From the NCBI GenBank assembly GCA_008330645.1, contig VLTN01000041.1:62001-126000 (forward strand): 64,000 nucleotides of DNA, in the 5' to 3' direction. Below are positions 19,333 to 29,332 of the stretch, one piece after another. Each line of letters starts with the position of its first letter. Within the stretch, counting starts at the first letter, position 1. Below the pieces are notes generated by a model that was given only the letters and a program-made list of their open reading frames with translations, was not told where the DNA came from and searched no databases. The stretch comes from Cafeteria roenbergensis. Lineage: Eukaryota; Sar; Bigyra; Bicosoecida; Cafeteriaceae. Both the position numbers and the translations under genes were made by a program.

Positions 19333-19666
19333 CGGGGCCGGCAGCGGCCGCGAAGCTCGCCAGCCGGCTGCGGTGCCGCCTCGGCGAGGAGCTGCGCCTC
19401 CGGGCACACCTGCCCACGGCAATGCACCTTGACGCGCGCCGGCTGCGGCGCAGGCCTGGCGTGGGCGGGAATCCGGAGGAGCCGATGTGGGGGCGGGTTG
19501 CAGCCGGCCCCTCCAACGCTCCGTCAGCGGCTCTGCTTTCAACGAAAGCGACTGGCGTTGCAGCCCCCCGCGCCGCGGCGGCGGCGAGAGACCCACTGCG
19601 GCCTGCCCACTCGGCCCACTGCGTCCGCCTCGCGCGAAGGACTCCTCTGGGGAGCGGGGGACCGCC
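19333..19666. promoter_or_regulatory. Divergent promoter region, Frizzled-like gene / ICMT
   Basis: 334 bp separating two start codons that face away from each other. I see no recognisable element beyond GC-rich sequence. Confidence 0.55.
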
Positions 19667-20503
19667 ATGTTTGACTTTCGCTCGCCATTCATGATCGGCA
19701 CCGGCGGACTGATTGTTGGTTGCTGGGTCGGCGTGCATGCGGCGCTCCTGGCTCTCACAGACGGCGACGCCGCGCGGTGGTCCTTGTTCGGGGCACTGCT
19801 TGGCGTGTTCCACTCGCTGGAGTTCCTTGCCACAGCCTTGCTGCGGCCGGGAGAGGCCAACTTCAATTGTGAGGTCGCTGACGGGCCCAGTGCGCAGCAG
19901 CGCACCTTCCACCGGCGCTCCGCCACCTTGTGCCGAGCTCCCGCCCCCTCTGCTTTCCCCGCAGCCTACTGCATCCTTCACAGCGTGCCGTACTGGGCCG
20001 CGATGGCCTTGGCGGCCGGCGAGTACTTCTTGACCCGCTTCCTGCTGCCCTCCGGCACCTCGCTCGGCGACGCCCTCCGCAGCCCCGTCACGCTCGTTGT
20101 GGGGGCCGTTCTGTGCGCCGGCGGGCTGGGCCTTCGCTACTGGGCGATGTGGGCTGCGCGGGAGAACTTCAACCACCTGGTGCAGCGGGACAAGCCCACT
20201 GGCCATCGCCTCGTGACCGGCGGGCCCTACTCGATATCGAGGCATCCCTCCTACTTGGGGTGGATGGTGTGGGCCGTGGGCTCGCAGGTGCTGCTGGGCA
20301 ACGTCCTTTCAGTTCCCCTCTTTTTCGCGGCGTCCGTGCTGTTCTTCCGGCACCGAGTGGCGCTGGAGGAGGCGGCGCTGCTCGAGTGGTACAGAGACGC
20401 CTACGTGCAGTACGCGCGCAGGGTTCCATCGCTGCTGCCGTTTGTGCCGGGATCCGAGGCGGTCCAGCGGTGCATCGAGAGATCGAGAGCGAGCAGCGAC
20501 TGA
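19667..20503 (+). CDS. ICMT: Protein-S-isoprenylcysteine O-methyltransferase
   Basis: ER-membrane enzyme that methylates the C-terminal prenylcysteine of CaaX proteins after cleavage. Two exons, 19667-19868 and 19965-20503, give 246 residues. The 96 bp intron (donor GTGAGG, acceptor CCCCGCAG) is a multiple of three and has no in-frame stop. Removing it restores the family motif FNSYCILHS in place of an unrelated 32-residue insert. The C-terminal catalytic region is standard: RENFNHLVQ, HRLVTGGPYSISRHPSYLGW (the SAM-binding RHPxY motif), then LEEAALLEWYRDAYVQYARR before the C-terminus. Several hydrophobic segments precede it (GGLIVGCWVGVHAALLAL, VTLVVGAVLCAGGLGLRYW). It acts downstream of farnesyl/geranylgeranyl transferase, whose alpha subunit is also encoded in this window. 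Confidence 0.93.
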   Translation: MFDFRSPFMIGTGGLIVGCWVGVHAALLALTDGDAARWSLFGALLGVFHSLEFLATALLRPGEANFNCEVADGPSAQQRTFHRRSATLCRAPAPSAFPAAYCILHSVPYWAAMALAAGEYFLTRFLLPSGTSLGDALRSPVTLVVGAVLCAGGLGLRYWAMWAARENFNHLVQRDKPTGHRLVTGGPYSISRHPSYLGWMVWAVGSQVLLGNVLSVPLFFAASVLFFRHRVALEEAALLEWYRDAYVQYARRVPSLLPFVPGSEAVQRCIERSRASSD

Positions 20504-20929
20504 AGGCTGCCGGCCAGTCGCTTCGCCACGCCTGTGGAGGGGCCGGCACCCTTTTTGTTGAAAGGCGTGATGCGAGGATGGGGACTGGTCGCGGGAGCGC
20601 GTGGCCAGGTGAACTGAGTGCGGCGATTCAAGGCGCGCCTCGCGGGCGCATCCCGAAAGCCTTGCCTGCCTGTGACTCAGGCGTTGCCCCTCCACCAGGC
20701 ACACGAGCGCTCACCCTGGGGTGGCGATCCGTCACACAGCCCCGACCCATCAACGCGAACGCTCATCTCCTGAGGCGGCGCGGCACGAGTGGCGAGCTCG
20801 GCGGGCCCGGAGCGCGTGCAGAGCCGACGCACTTGTGACGCCCCATCGTTTTTGCTTGGACGAAGCGCGGCCGGCCGCGGGCGCCGGGGCGTCGCCACTC
20901 CCCTCTGCGTGGCGCGAGGGCAGTCTAAA
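20504..20929. other. Intergenic, ICMT 3' end and MMS19 promoter
   Basis: 426 bp between two plus-strand genes. No gene, RNA or repeat seen. The MMS19 frame is open back to about 20789, so a slightly longer N-terminus is possible. Confidence 0.55.
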
Positions 20930-23900
20930 ATGGTCGATGCTGCGACCATGGGGCGCATCGAAGTCATATGCAGCACCGGCCCTCACGATGAGGGCGCCGG
21001 TGAGGTGGCGGAGCTGGTGCGAGGTGTCGCTGAGTCCCTTGCGGCCGCCGGAACGTCGCTTCCCGAGGCCATCGCGGCGCTGGGGCCCTACCTGACGGAC
21101 GTTGACGACGCTGTGCGGAGGTCGCGGGCTACACAGGTGATGGCAGCGCTTGTCGGCCGCAGTGCCGCCGCGATGGAGCAATCGCAAGCAGCAGCCGTCG
21201 CGCAGTTCTTCGCCGACCGCTTGGGGGACTTCTCGTCGGTACTCCCGAGCCTGGACGGGCTCTTCAGCCTGGCGACCTCGGGCGCGCTTCAGGGCGAGGC
21301 GGCGGCGTTGCCGTGGCGGGCCCCGCTGCGGGAGCTGCACGTGCCGTCGCTGGACCGCATTCGCCGCCAGAGGGTCATCGAGATCGTCGACGCCTGCCTC
21401 AACTCCCATGCCAGCGTCACTGCCCTCGACGCCGCCAGTCCGACGACCATCGCAGACGGCTCTGCGGCGGCGGAGGCGGGCGCCATCACGCCCGACGGGT
21501 CCTGGGAGGAGCTTCTCACCGGGTTCGTTGCGGCCATCGACGGGGAGCGGGACCCGCGCTGCCTTGTGACTGGCTTCCAGGCGCTTGCGCGCCTCCTGGC
21601 CGAGGTGTGCTCTCGCCCCGGCTCGGTGGCCGCCTGCTCTGCCTCCGGAATTTTCCGGGAATGCCTCGAGGTCGTGGCCGTGTACTTTCCCGTCTCCTTC
21701 ACGCCGCCCGCCGACGACCCCCACGGCATCACCCGGGAGGGCCTCAGCGCGGGCCTCGAGGGCGTCCTCTGCTCCTGCCTGCCCATCGCGGTGCTCGCAC
21801 TGCCGCTCGTCACCGAGCGGCTCGCTGCAGCCAAGGAAGGGCCTTCCGCCGTGGTCGAGGCTGCGCGTCGCGACGCCGCATCAGCGGTTGCTGGCCTCGC
21901 CGTCACCCTCGGCCCACGAGGCCTTGCAGCCTCGGGCTGCCTGGCAGAGCTGGCCTCCGCGCTGGCAGGCGCCGTGGCCGACTCGCCCGCCGCCTTCCCG
22001 TCCCTAGCCAAGGTTCTGCGCGCAGCGCGGGCCGCCGGAAGGAACTCCGCGGCTCGCACCGGCGCCGCTGCTGCGTGGGGCGCAAGCTTCGATCAGGCCC
22101 CTGCGTCGGCCGACTCCCCCTCCGTCGCCGACTCTGCTGCGCCGAGCGACGGCGCACCTGTTCCGGGCGCTGCCGCCTCGTCTGACGCCGCCGCGCGCGC
22201 CGCAGCGGAGCGAGGCGCCGCCTCCAAGGCAGTCGCGGGACCCGCTGCCTCCGCCAACCGGCTGCCACCCACGCTCGTCGCCGCCCTGCGCAAGAGCGGC
22301 GCCACCGAAGGCGTTGCTGCAGCAGCGCCCCCTGCCTCCTCGGGCGCGTCGCAGCCTCCCTCGGCGTCCCTCGACTGGACCGCGTCGCTCCTCAACGCGG
22401 GCAGAGCCGTGCTCTCTGCCCTCTCGAGGGGAGTGGAGGCCACGGGCGACCGCGCCGCGTGGGACGCATTCGTTAGCGCGCTCCTGGAGCCAGCGCTGGC
22501 AGAGCTGCGCGACGCGCCGGGCTCCCTTCGCGGCAGGTCTGGCGCCGCCACCATCACCGCTCTTGCTTCGGCGTCCACCAACGCCTGCGCCGCAATGGTC
22601 TGCGCTGCCGTGCCCGTAGTCGCCAAGTCTCTCCGCGAAACCGCCCGAGCCGAGGAGGCCGCCGCGCTGGTGTCCGCCCTGGCGGGTCTGGTTACCGCTG
22701 CCACCATTGCCGGCGCCGCGACAACCGTCGTGTCGACCAAGGGACGGGAGCCTGAGTCGTCCGCCGGCGCCGCCCTCGGTCCGGCTGAGGCGAGCATGCC
22801 GCGCAGCGTGGTGGCGTGCCTCGACGCCGTGCCAGGCACCGCGCCCTCCATCGCCCGGCTGCTCCTCTCCGCGGCTGCGGCAGGGTCCTCGGGCGACAGC
22901 TCTGCAGCCCCGTCGGCACCAGCAGGAGGCAAGCAGCCAGCGAAGGCACCAGCCTCTGCACCCACCTCCGGCCCAGTGGTCGTTCCGGCGTCCCACATGC
23001 TGGCAGAAGCCGAGTCTACGGCGGCAGCAGCGTCAGCGCTCGCTGAGACAGTGAGAGCTGGCTTCACCGACGGCACGCCCGCCGACCAGCACGCAGCGTG
23101 GGCCACGGCGGCCGCCACTGCTCTCGCCACCGGAGCACTTCGCTCCCCGGAGCCTGCTGGAAGAGCCGCCTGCCGCCGCGCGCTTGCTGAGGCGGAGAGC
23201 GCGCGCGCGGCAGCCGGCGCGCCGTCGAGCGCGGCGCTGGCCGCTGCTGTGTCCGTGCTCACCGGGGCCTCAGGCCGCGGAGCCCACGGCGCGGATGCCG
23301 CCACGGCTGCTGCGGCAACCGCGCTGGCAGAGCTCGGCGCCGCCAGCCCCGCCGCTTTCAGGGCCGCTCTCGCCGGCATCGTGGGCCTGCTCGCCGGGCT
23401 CCCATCGGCATCACAGGAGCCACTGCAAGGGCCGCTGATCGGCGGCGAAAGCTCGGGCTGTGCCGCGTCGGCGAGGCCATCGGCCCGCCGAGCAGCGTTG
23501 CTTGAGGCGCTGTCCTCCTTGGCAGAGCTGGCGGCCAGGGCAGGCGCCGCGGGGGACGGAGGGGCTGTCGGGGTGTGTCTCGAAGGGGAGGGTGGTCCCT
23601 CGGCGGCAGCCATCTCCCTGGCTGTGCTGCTCGACGGTGCGAGTGCCACAGCCGCTCGCGGCGCGGCAGTCGTGGCATCGCCCCAGGTGGCGGAGGTCGA
23701 GGCAGCCGCGACCACTCTGGGCACCCTGCTCGGCGCAGACTCGCCTCACCCCTCCCGCCCTGCGCTTGCGCGGCTGCTGCTCACGGTCACGCTCGGATCT
23801 GTGGCGAGCGCCGCGCTGGGTGCGGAAGGCGACACCTCGTCCCTCGAGCCCGCAGCGGCCGCTGTCGGGCTCGACCTCCGCGCTGCTGTGTCGGCCGCTG

Positions 23901-25276
23901 CGGCGGCCACTGCCTCGGACGGCGGGTCCGTCTTGGCCATGATCCCGGCCACCCTCGCTGCGGCTGGCTCTGCCGCCGCCCCGGCCGCCGCTGCGACGGC
24001 GGAGCTGACTCGCGTGCGCCTCCTCATCGGGCTGGTAACCGCGGCCACCGGTGCCCTCCCAGCAGAGCAGGCGGCAGCGCTGCGCATGCCGGCCGCACGC
24101 GGACTGGTCGCGGCTCTGCTGGCCCTGCCGCCGCCTTCAACCGGACGCTCTGAGGTCGACGACATCGCCCACGCACTCGCCTACGCCGCCGCAAGCCTGG
24201 CCAACAGGGTCCCCGAAAAGGCCGAGGCCGAGTCCCTCGCGTCCGAGCTCTGGACAGGGAGCCTTCGCCCCGCCCTCCCGACCGCAGACCCCGCCGGAGC
24301 GCGCGCTCGGTGGGCAATCCTCGGCTCCGCAGCGCTCTGTCGGGCCGCGGCAATGCGCCTGGCAGCGGTGGCAGACGACATCGCAGAGACGCTCACGTCC
24401 ATCGCGCTGGCAGGGTCCCGGCTCAGCTTCGCCGCAGCGAGGGCGCTGGCTGCAGTGGTGGCTGCGACGCAGGCCGGCCCCCGCGCCATCGTCCGGCCCA
24501 TCTTCAGGCAGCGCTTCTGCCACCGGCTCCTTGCCAGGCTTGCTGCCGCGGCCCCTGCGCCCCCCGCGGCAGCGATGGCGCTCTCGGCTCCCGCCGCGTC
24601 GGTCCAGGCCGCCCGCGCCTCAGCCCTCGTCCGGCTCGGCCCCGCCGGCAGAGCCGCCGCCTGCCTCACAGTGGCCAGGCTGCCCGACGCCCTGCGCTTG
24701 GCCCTGCTGGACACAGCGCTGCCCTGCGCTGTGGCTGCTGTGGTCGACGCCGCTGCGTCTCGCAACCGCTTCCCCCTTCCACGGCAGAGCGCGTCTCGCC
24801 TCCGGGGCCAGGCGGCCGCTGCCGCCGCCGCCGCCGCAAAAGCAACTGCAGCGACTGCCACGCCTGGCTTCGCTGAGAGAACCTCAGCCGAGCCAGCGGG
24901 TGGCCCAGCTTCAGGCCGCGCGAGTGCAGACGAGGCCGCTGCTGTGGCAGCGTCTGTGGCCATCGTTGCCGAGGCGGCGCGGCGTGACTTGCGAGGCCTG
25001 GCCCCGAGCAGGTCGGGCGAGGTTGCCACCGCCGTTCTCCGCCTTGCCCCGGGGCTGGCTCGCTTGGGCGCTGCGCACCCCTCCGCTGACACGCGCGTCG
25101 TGGCTCTGCGGGCTCTGCAGGACCTTGCGGCTCTGCCGCGCGCCGCGGTGTTCCCAGTGCACCAGCAGGTGCGGCAGCTCCTCTCAGCAAGCCTCGACGC
25201 CGACGAGCGGCGAGTTCGGTCCGCCGCCGTGGCCTGCGGCGGGGCATGGTCCACCACCATGTCGGTCAGGCGATGA
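20930..25276 (+). CDS. MMS19: MMS19, cytosolic Fe-S cluster targeting factor
   Basis: HEAT-repeat adaptor that delivers Fe-S clusters to DNA polymerases, helicases and other nuclear proteins as part of the CIA targeting complex. Single exon, 1,448 residues from the ATG at 20930 (MVDAATMGRIEV); a second ATG lies six codons on. The N-terminal MMS19 domain is recognisable from LGPYLTDVDDAVRRSRATQV, FFADRLGDFSSVLPSLDGL and especially AIDGERDPRCLVTGFQAL, ECLEVVAVYFPVSFTPP and DDPHGITREGL, which are family hallmarks. The middle is Ala-rich and hard to align. The C-terminal HEAT domain is visible in HPSADTRVVALRALQDLA and LLSASLDADERRVRSAAVAC. The length exceeds the usual about 1,030 residues because of alanine-rich expansions. 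The start is set by homology and absence of earlier conserved sequence. Confidence 0.88.
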   Translation: MVDAATMGRIEVICSTGPHDEGAGEVAELVRGVAESLAAAGTSLPEAIAALGPYLTDVDDAVRRSRATQVMAALVGRSAAAMEQSQAAAVAQFFADRLGDFSSVLPSLDGLFSLATSGALQGEAAALPWRAPLRELHVPSLDRIRRQRVIEIVDACLNSHASVTALDAASPTTIADGSAAAEAGAITPDGSWEELLTGFVAAIDGERDPRCLVTGFQALARLLAEVCSRPGSVAACSASGIFRECLEVVAVYFPVSFTPPADDPHGITREGLSAGLEGVLCSCLPIAVLALPLVTERLAAAKEGPSAVVEAARRDAASAVAGLAVTLGPRGLAASGCLAELASALAGAVADSPAAFPSLAKVLRAARAAGRNSAARTGAAAAWGASFDQAPASADSPSVADSAAPSDGAPVPGAAASSDAAARAAAERGAASKAVAGPAASANRLPPTLVAALRKSGATEGVAAAAPPASSGASQPPSASLDWTASLLNAGRAVLSALSRGVEATGDRAAWDAFVSALLEPALAELRDAPGSLRGRSGAATITALASASTNACAAMVCAAVPVVAKSLRETARAEEAAALVSALAGLVTAATIAGAATTVVSTKGREPESSAGAALGPAEASMPRSVVACLDAVPGTAPSIARLLLSAAAAGSSGDSSAAPSAPAGGKQPAKAPASAPTSGPVVVPASHMLAEAESTAAAASALAETVRAGFTDGTPADQHAAWATAAATALATGALRSPEPAGRAACRRALAEAESARAAAGAPSSAALAAAVSVLTGASGRGAHGADAATAAAATALAELGAASPAAFRAALAGIVGLLAGLPSASQEPLQGPLIGGESSGCAASARPSARRAALLEALSSLAELAARAGAAGDGGAVGVCLEGEGGPSAAAISLAVLLDGASATAARGAAVVASPQVAEVEAAATTLGTLLGADSPHPSRPALARLLLTVTLGSVASAALGAEGDTSSLEPAAAAVGLDLRAAVSAAAAATASDGGSVLAMIPATLAAAGSAAAPAAAATAELTRVRLLIGLVTAATGALPAEQAAALRMPAARGLVAALLALPPPSTGRSEVDDIAHALAYAAASLANRVPEKAEAESLASELWTGSLRPALPTADPAGARARWAILGSAALCRAAAMRLAAVADDIAETLTSIALAGSRLSFAAARALAAVVAATQAGPRAIVRPIFRQRFCHRLLARLAAAAPAPPAAAMALSAPAASVQAARASALVRLGPAGRAAACLTVARLPDALRLALLDTALPCAVAAVVDAAASRNRFPLPRQSASRLRGQAAAAAAAAAKATAATATPGFAERTSAEPAGGPASGRASADEAAAVAASVAIVAEAARRDLRGLAPSRSGEVATAVLRLAPGLARLGAAHPSADTRVVALRALQDLAALPRAAVFPVHQQVRQLLSASLDADERRVRSAAVACGGAWSTTMSVRR

Positions 25277-25612
25277 GCGTCGCCCGTGTCGTCGACGGGG
25301 CAGCCGCCTGGGTGGCTGCACCGTGTCCGGCACCCCTGCTCTGCTTCCTGTGTGGGCCCGTTATTCTCGAAGGCACAGCTGCACGATGCACGCTGCGTGG
25401 GTTCGGTGTGGCTCTTGAGTGCCGATTGATAAGGGGGGACCAAGAAATCGCCCGATCCGCATCTCGCTGCCGGCCAAACACATCACAAGCGCACCCTGCA
25501 TGGCGCCGGGACGGAGCCCAAGGTCTCGATTTCGGGCCGCAAAACCAAAGCAACGGTGGGCAGTGCCGCAAGCACATTAGGGCTTGCTCGTTAGCCGGTG
25601 TGCCGAGAGCGG
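25277..25612. other. Convergent 3' intergenic region, MMS19 / COQ2
   Basis: 336 bp between two stop codons, less GC-biased than its neighbours. No gene or structured RNA recognised. Confidence 0.55.
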
Positions 25613-26872
25613 TCACACCGGCTGCAACAGCCGCCCCGCCACAAGCCCGGCGAGCACGACGGCGCCGACGGCCTGGTTGCTCACGAACCGGTTGGTGAGG
25701 TTCCACCGGTCGTCAAAGTCGGCGGACCACACCTGCCACAGCATGTGGCCCGTCGCCGCGGCGATCCCAGCGTGCGCGGGCCACCCGAGGCCCTGGGTCA
25801 CGACGGCCGCCTCGGCCAGCCCGGCGAAGGCCAGGGCGAAGCCCGACAGCACGGGCTTGGTCCGCTCGCGGCCGAAAAGCAGCGCCGTTGACCCCAGGCC
25901 GAGCTTGGCGTCGTCGGTCGTGTCCTGGTGGGCGTAGATCGTGTCGTACACCATGGTCCAGCAGGCGCCCGCCGCCCACAGCGGCACTGCGGCGCCGATG
26001 CCGTCCAGCCCGTGCACCGCACACCACCCCATCAGCACGCCCCAGTTCATGGCCATGCCCAGCACTGCCTGCGGCATGAACGTCACCCTCTTCATCGCCG
26101 GGTAGAGCCCGACCACGGCGAGGGACGCGGTGCCAAGGCCTATGGTCTCCCAGCTCAGCGGCAACGCGCAGCCCAGCGCCAGGCTCAGCTGGGCCCCCAG
26201 GAAGGCGGTGGCCTGGCCCATGGTCATGCGTCCGGACGCGAGAGGGCGCTGGCTCGTGCGGGCCACCTTGGCGTCAATGTCCCTGTCCCACATGTCGTTC
26301 ACGGTGCAACCTGCCCCGCGCATGGCAAAGGCCCCCACCGCGAAGATGGCCGCCAGCCCCGCCGAGGGGAGCTCCCCCGGGCTCGCTGCGAGTGCGAGGC
26401 CCCACCACCCTGGCAGCAGCACCAGCCAAGTGCCTGCGCGAGCAGCGGAGGCGCTTGAGGACAGCGCTGCCGTGGTCGCGCGGAGGCGCTGGCCTCGGGG
26501 CGGCTGTGCACGGCACAATGGCCTTGCAGGTGGTGGGCTGCCTCCACTGATACCGGGCGGGCGCCAACAGGGCGACGCTGGGGCGCAGCAGGCGCTGCTC
26601 TTACCAATCGGCCTGTCGACTCGAGCCATTTTCAGGTACGGGCGAGCCCACTCGGGCGCAGAACGGTCGACCCACGTGTCATTTTGATCCTTGTACAAGT
26701 CGGGGTCCGGCTTTCCCCCGCTCGGGGGCGCGGTGGCCATCGTGCGGGGCACCGTCCACCTTGCTGGGGCGCACGGCGCCGCGCGGCAGCGACGCCCTGG
26801 CGCCATGGCGCCCGCGCCTGCCGCACGCACCCGGGGTGCCACGCGAAACGCAGCTCGGAAGCTTGCGCGCAT
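25613..26872 (-). CDS. COQ2: 4-hydroxybenzoate polyprenyltransferase (COQ2, UbiA family)
   Basis: Inner-mitochondrial-membrane prenyltransferase that attaches the polyprenyl tail to 4-hydroxybenzoate in ubiquinone synthesis. Two exons, 26872-26605 and 26433-25613, give 362 residues. The 171 bp intron (donor GTAAGA, acceptor GCGCGCAG) is a stop-free multiple of three. Splicing restores the family sequence [19 protein letters not shown]. The N-terminus [19 protein letters not shown] is Arg-rich and lacks acids, a typical mitochondrial presequence. Both Asp-rich motifs are intact: [20 protein letters not shown] and [20 protein letters not shown]. About eight hydrophobic segments follow the UbiA pattern, ending [15 protein letters not shown]. 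It is divergent from V-ATPase subunit c with 161 bp between start codons. Confidence 0.94.
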   Translation of the reverse strand: MRASFRAAFRVAPRVRAAGAGAMAPGRRCRAAPCAPARWTVPRTMATAPPSGGKPDPDLYKDQNDTWVDRSAPEWARPYLKMARVDRPIGKSSACCAPASPCWRPPGISGGSPPPARPLCRAQPPRGQRLRATTAALSSSASAARAGTWLVLLPGWWGLALAASPGELPSAGLAAIFAVGAFAMRGAGCTVNDMWDRDIDAKVARTSQRPLASGRMTMGQATAFLGAQLSLALGCALPLSWETIGLGTASLAVVGLYPAMKRVTFMPQAVLGMAMNWGVLMGWCAVHGLDGIGAAVPLWAAGACWTMVYDTIYAHQDTTDDAKLGLGSTALLFGRERTKPVLSGFALAFAGLAEAAVVTQGLGWPAHAGIAAATGHMLWQVWSADFDDRWNLTNRFVSNQAVGAVVLAGLVAGRLLQPV

Positions 26873-27033
26873 GCCAGCCGAAGCAGGGTGTGGTGCAGCC
26901 TGATGACCACTCCGCTTCGGCCTTCGAACCTGGCAGAGTCGGAGGACTACGCCGGCGCCGAATGAGCCCCAAATCTGATCCGCCTCGGCCGGCAGCCGCA
27001 CTCCGGACGCCGCCGCGCTTGCCCGAAATCGCC
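26873..27033. promoter_or_regulatory. Divergent promoter region, COQ2 / V-ATPase c
   Basis: 161 bp between opposed start codons, so both core promoters must fit in this space. No specific motif identified. Confidence 0.55.
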
Positions 27034-28045
27034 ATGTCTGAGGCCTGCCCCCCGTCCGCGCCCTTCTTCGGCTTCATGGGTGTGACTGGCGCCATCGTGT
27101 TCGCGAGTGAGCGGTCGCCGCGGGCCGCCGGCGGGCGTTGACATTGCACCGAGCCCTCTCCTTGAGGCTGCAGGTCTGCGCCTTCAAGGTCGCCGCCGCC
27201 TCCGGCAATTCTCGCTCCGGGGGCAGGCCGCCTGGCCGCGCGTGCTGCTTCCTTGCTTCCCTTGCGAACCTGCGCAAGCCGCGGGCCCTGGGCCTGTGCA
27301 GCGCGCGGGCAGCCCACGCAGCTTCGCCCGGCATTGAACATGGGCGCTTGTCTCCCTTTGCCCCGCTTGCTGCCTTGCCCGCAGACCTCGGCGCGGCTTA
27401 CGGAACCGCCAAGGCGGGCGTCGGCTTGGCCTCCATGGGTGTCATGAACCCGTCCCTTGTGATGAGCAACGTGCTGCCCGTCATTATGGCTGGTGTGCTT
27501 GGCATCTACGGCCTCATCGTCGGCGCCATCATCAACGGCCGGAGTGAGCCCGCCGCACAATGCCCCGCGTGCCGCGCGCTCGGCTGTCGCGGCTCCCGGC
27601 CCTGTGGGATCGTTTGCCGGCGGCAAGCGCGGCGGCGTCCCGTCGCTGCGCGGTGGGGCAAGCGCGCGGCCGCCACTGCCATTGTTCCCGCCACGCACCT
27701 CTGCCCTCCCCGCTCCCTGCTCTCCGCGTGGTCTGCGCCTCGCCACCGCGCCCCGCAGTCCTCCCTCCCTCCGGCGGGCAGCCCGCGTACTCCCTGTTCG
27801 AGGGCTACGCTCACCTTGCCTCCGGCCTTGCCTGCGGCCTCTCTGCGCTTGCGGCCGGCCTTGCCATCGGCATCGCTGGCGACGCCGGCGTGCGCGCCGT
27901 GGGCCAGATCCGCGATGAGACCAACCGCCGCCAGATGTCCACCGGCGTCATCCTGGTGCTCGTGTTCGGCGAGGCCCTCTCCCTGTACGGCCTGATCGTG
28001 TCTCTGGTGCTCTCCCAGAAGTCCGCACCCGACGCGTGCGTCTGA
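27034..28045 (+). CDS. ATP6V0C: V-type ATPase proteolipid subunit c
   Basis: Ring-forming proton-carrying subunit of the vacuolar H+-ATPase membrane sector. Three exons, 27034-27106, 27385-27543 and 27759-28045, give 172 residues. Exon 1 encodes [16 protein letters not shown] and VTGAIVFA; splicing continues as [19 protein letters not shown], the invariant first-helix region. Exon 3 starts [20 protein letters not shown], then the second repeat [20 protein letters not shown] and GVRAVGQ. The last helix ([20 protein letters not shown]) carries the essential proton-binding Glu. Donors are both GTGAGC and acceptors end CCCGCAG and CCCCGCAG; both introns are phase 1. An acceptor at 27781 is a closer AG but is out of phase, so 27759 is preferred. 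It is slightly longer than the usual 155-165 residues because of the interhelix loop. Confidence 0.93.
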
Positions 28046-28509
28046 GCCCGAGCCCTAGTCCGGGCCCGGACCCTGCTCGGCCGCCACAACCTCCACCCGC
28101 TGCCAACCTCCCATCCATGCGCCGGCTGCCGCTCTGTCACGCTCCAAGCCCTCGACGCCAGCCCGTGGTGGGGGGCTGTGCCGCGAGCGCCGCCTCGCCA
28201 GCCCCCCCCCCCTCCTGAGTGTGCTTTAGCTGCGTGCCTGCGAGCTCGACAATGACCCCCTGCCCTGCTGCCGCCGCAAGCGAGCGCTCCCGGCACTCGC
28301 ACCCCTGCGCTGCTGTGCGTGGCGGCCGCACGCAGGCCATAGAAGACCCTGCCGGCAGACGCTGCCACAACGGGCAACAGCGCTCGATTGCCCCCCCCGA
28401 ACCGCACAGCGACGCCCACACGCTCACACTTGCACAGTCACCCACGTATACACGAACACACTCACGCGCGCCTCCGCTCGCGCCCAACAGGAGTGCCCTC
28501 AGCCAGCCG
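28046..28509. other. Convergent 3' intergenic region
   Basis: 464 bp between stop codons, with a run of ten or more C near 28205 and a loose CA-rich stretch around 28410-28465. No gene recognised. Confidence 0.55.
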
Positions 28510-29225
28510 TCAGCGCAAGGCCCTGCCTGGCCGCATGTCAGACGCCACGGACCTGAACCCGGGGTAGTGCTTGGTGCCGCCAAACACTCGCCTCGAGGCC
28601 GAAAACGTGGTCGCCGCCCCCTCGCCGCCGAACGCAGGAGCGGGGCGGTCGTACCGCGCAAACCACCGCCGCAGGTCCGGCACGTCCACGGCTGCCGTGG
28701 GCTTGGCCGCCTCGCGGCGCGCCGAGTCCAGCTGCGCTTGTTTGGCGTCCACCCGCTTCTGGAGCTCGGCCAGGCGGGCAACCTTGGCAGACAGCACGTT
28801 CTTCGTCTCCACGGCGCGGGTTGCATCAGAAGGCGTGTAGTACTTGAAGTAGCCGGGCTGCCGCGACTTGGCAATCTGCGCGCGAGCGGCAGGTGCCCGG
28901 AAGCGAGCACGGGACGGTAGCTTGCTCGCCAGCGGCTCTCTCTCGCAGACAGCCCCGTCACCCCGCCGCGGTGAAGCAGCAGCCTCGCTACGAGCACGAC
29001 TTTCGGACTCACGGCGGCCTCGAGGCTCTTGACGCTGCGCTTGCTTGCCTCGTTCAACCCCCCGTCCGCGGTCAGCAAGGTGTTAACCTCGCGCGACACC
29101 TCGGCCTGTTCCATTAGCAAGGAAGAGAGCTCTTCGGTCAGCTTTCGCAGTCTGTCTGACTGGGAGCTCGTCCCGCTAATGTCCGCGAGGGAGGTCGCGC
29201 TCGCGCCACTTGCGGCTGCGGCCAT
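28510..29225 (-). CDS. Small coiled-coil protein, not recognised
   Basis: Two exons, 29225-29013 and 28875-28510, give 192 residues. The junction (donor GTGAGT, acceptor CGCGCAG, phase 0) joins KRSVKSLEAA to IAKSRQPGYFKYYTPSDATR. Residues about 25-80 (DRLRKLTEELSSLLMEQAEV, SREVNTLLTADGGLNEASKR) and 100-135 (KNVLSAKVARLAELQKRVDA, KQAQLDSARREAAK) are heptad-like helices. The tail is non-helical and aromatic/basic: DLRRWFARYDRPAPAFGG, SASRRVFGGTKHYPGFRSVA. I do not recognise the family. The GYFKYYTP segment between the helices is the most distinctive feature and would be the best search probe. No signal peptide or membrane helix. It is divergent from the release-factor gene with about 107 bp between start codons. 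Exon structure is supported by phase and by coding-like sequence on both sides. Confidence 0.68.
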
Positions 29226-29332
29226 CGTTTCCAAGCCGCCTCAGTCGCCCAGCTCCGCTGGCTCTCGGGAATACCGCGGACCGGCGCTATACGCGAGGCA
29301 CCCACAACACCCTGGGGACAGGAGCGTGCGCA

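Noticed and set aside
27780-27782. AG nearest to exon 3 of V-ATPase c as the acceptor
   Set aside because: It is out of phase with exon 2; the AG ending at 27758 restores the frame.
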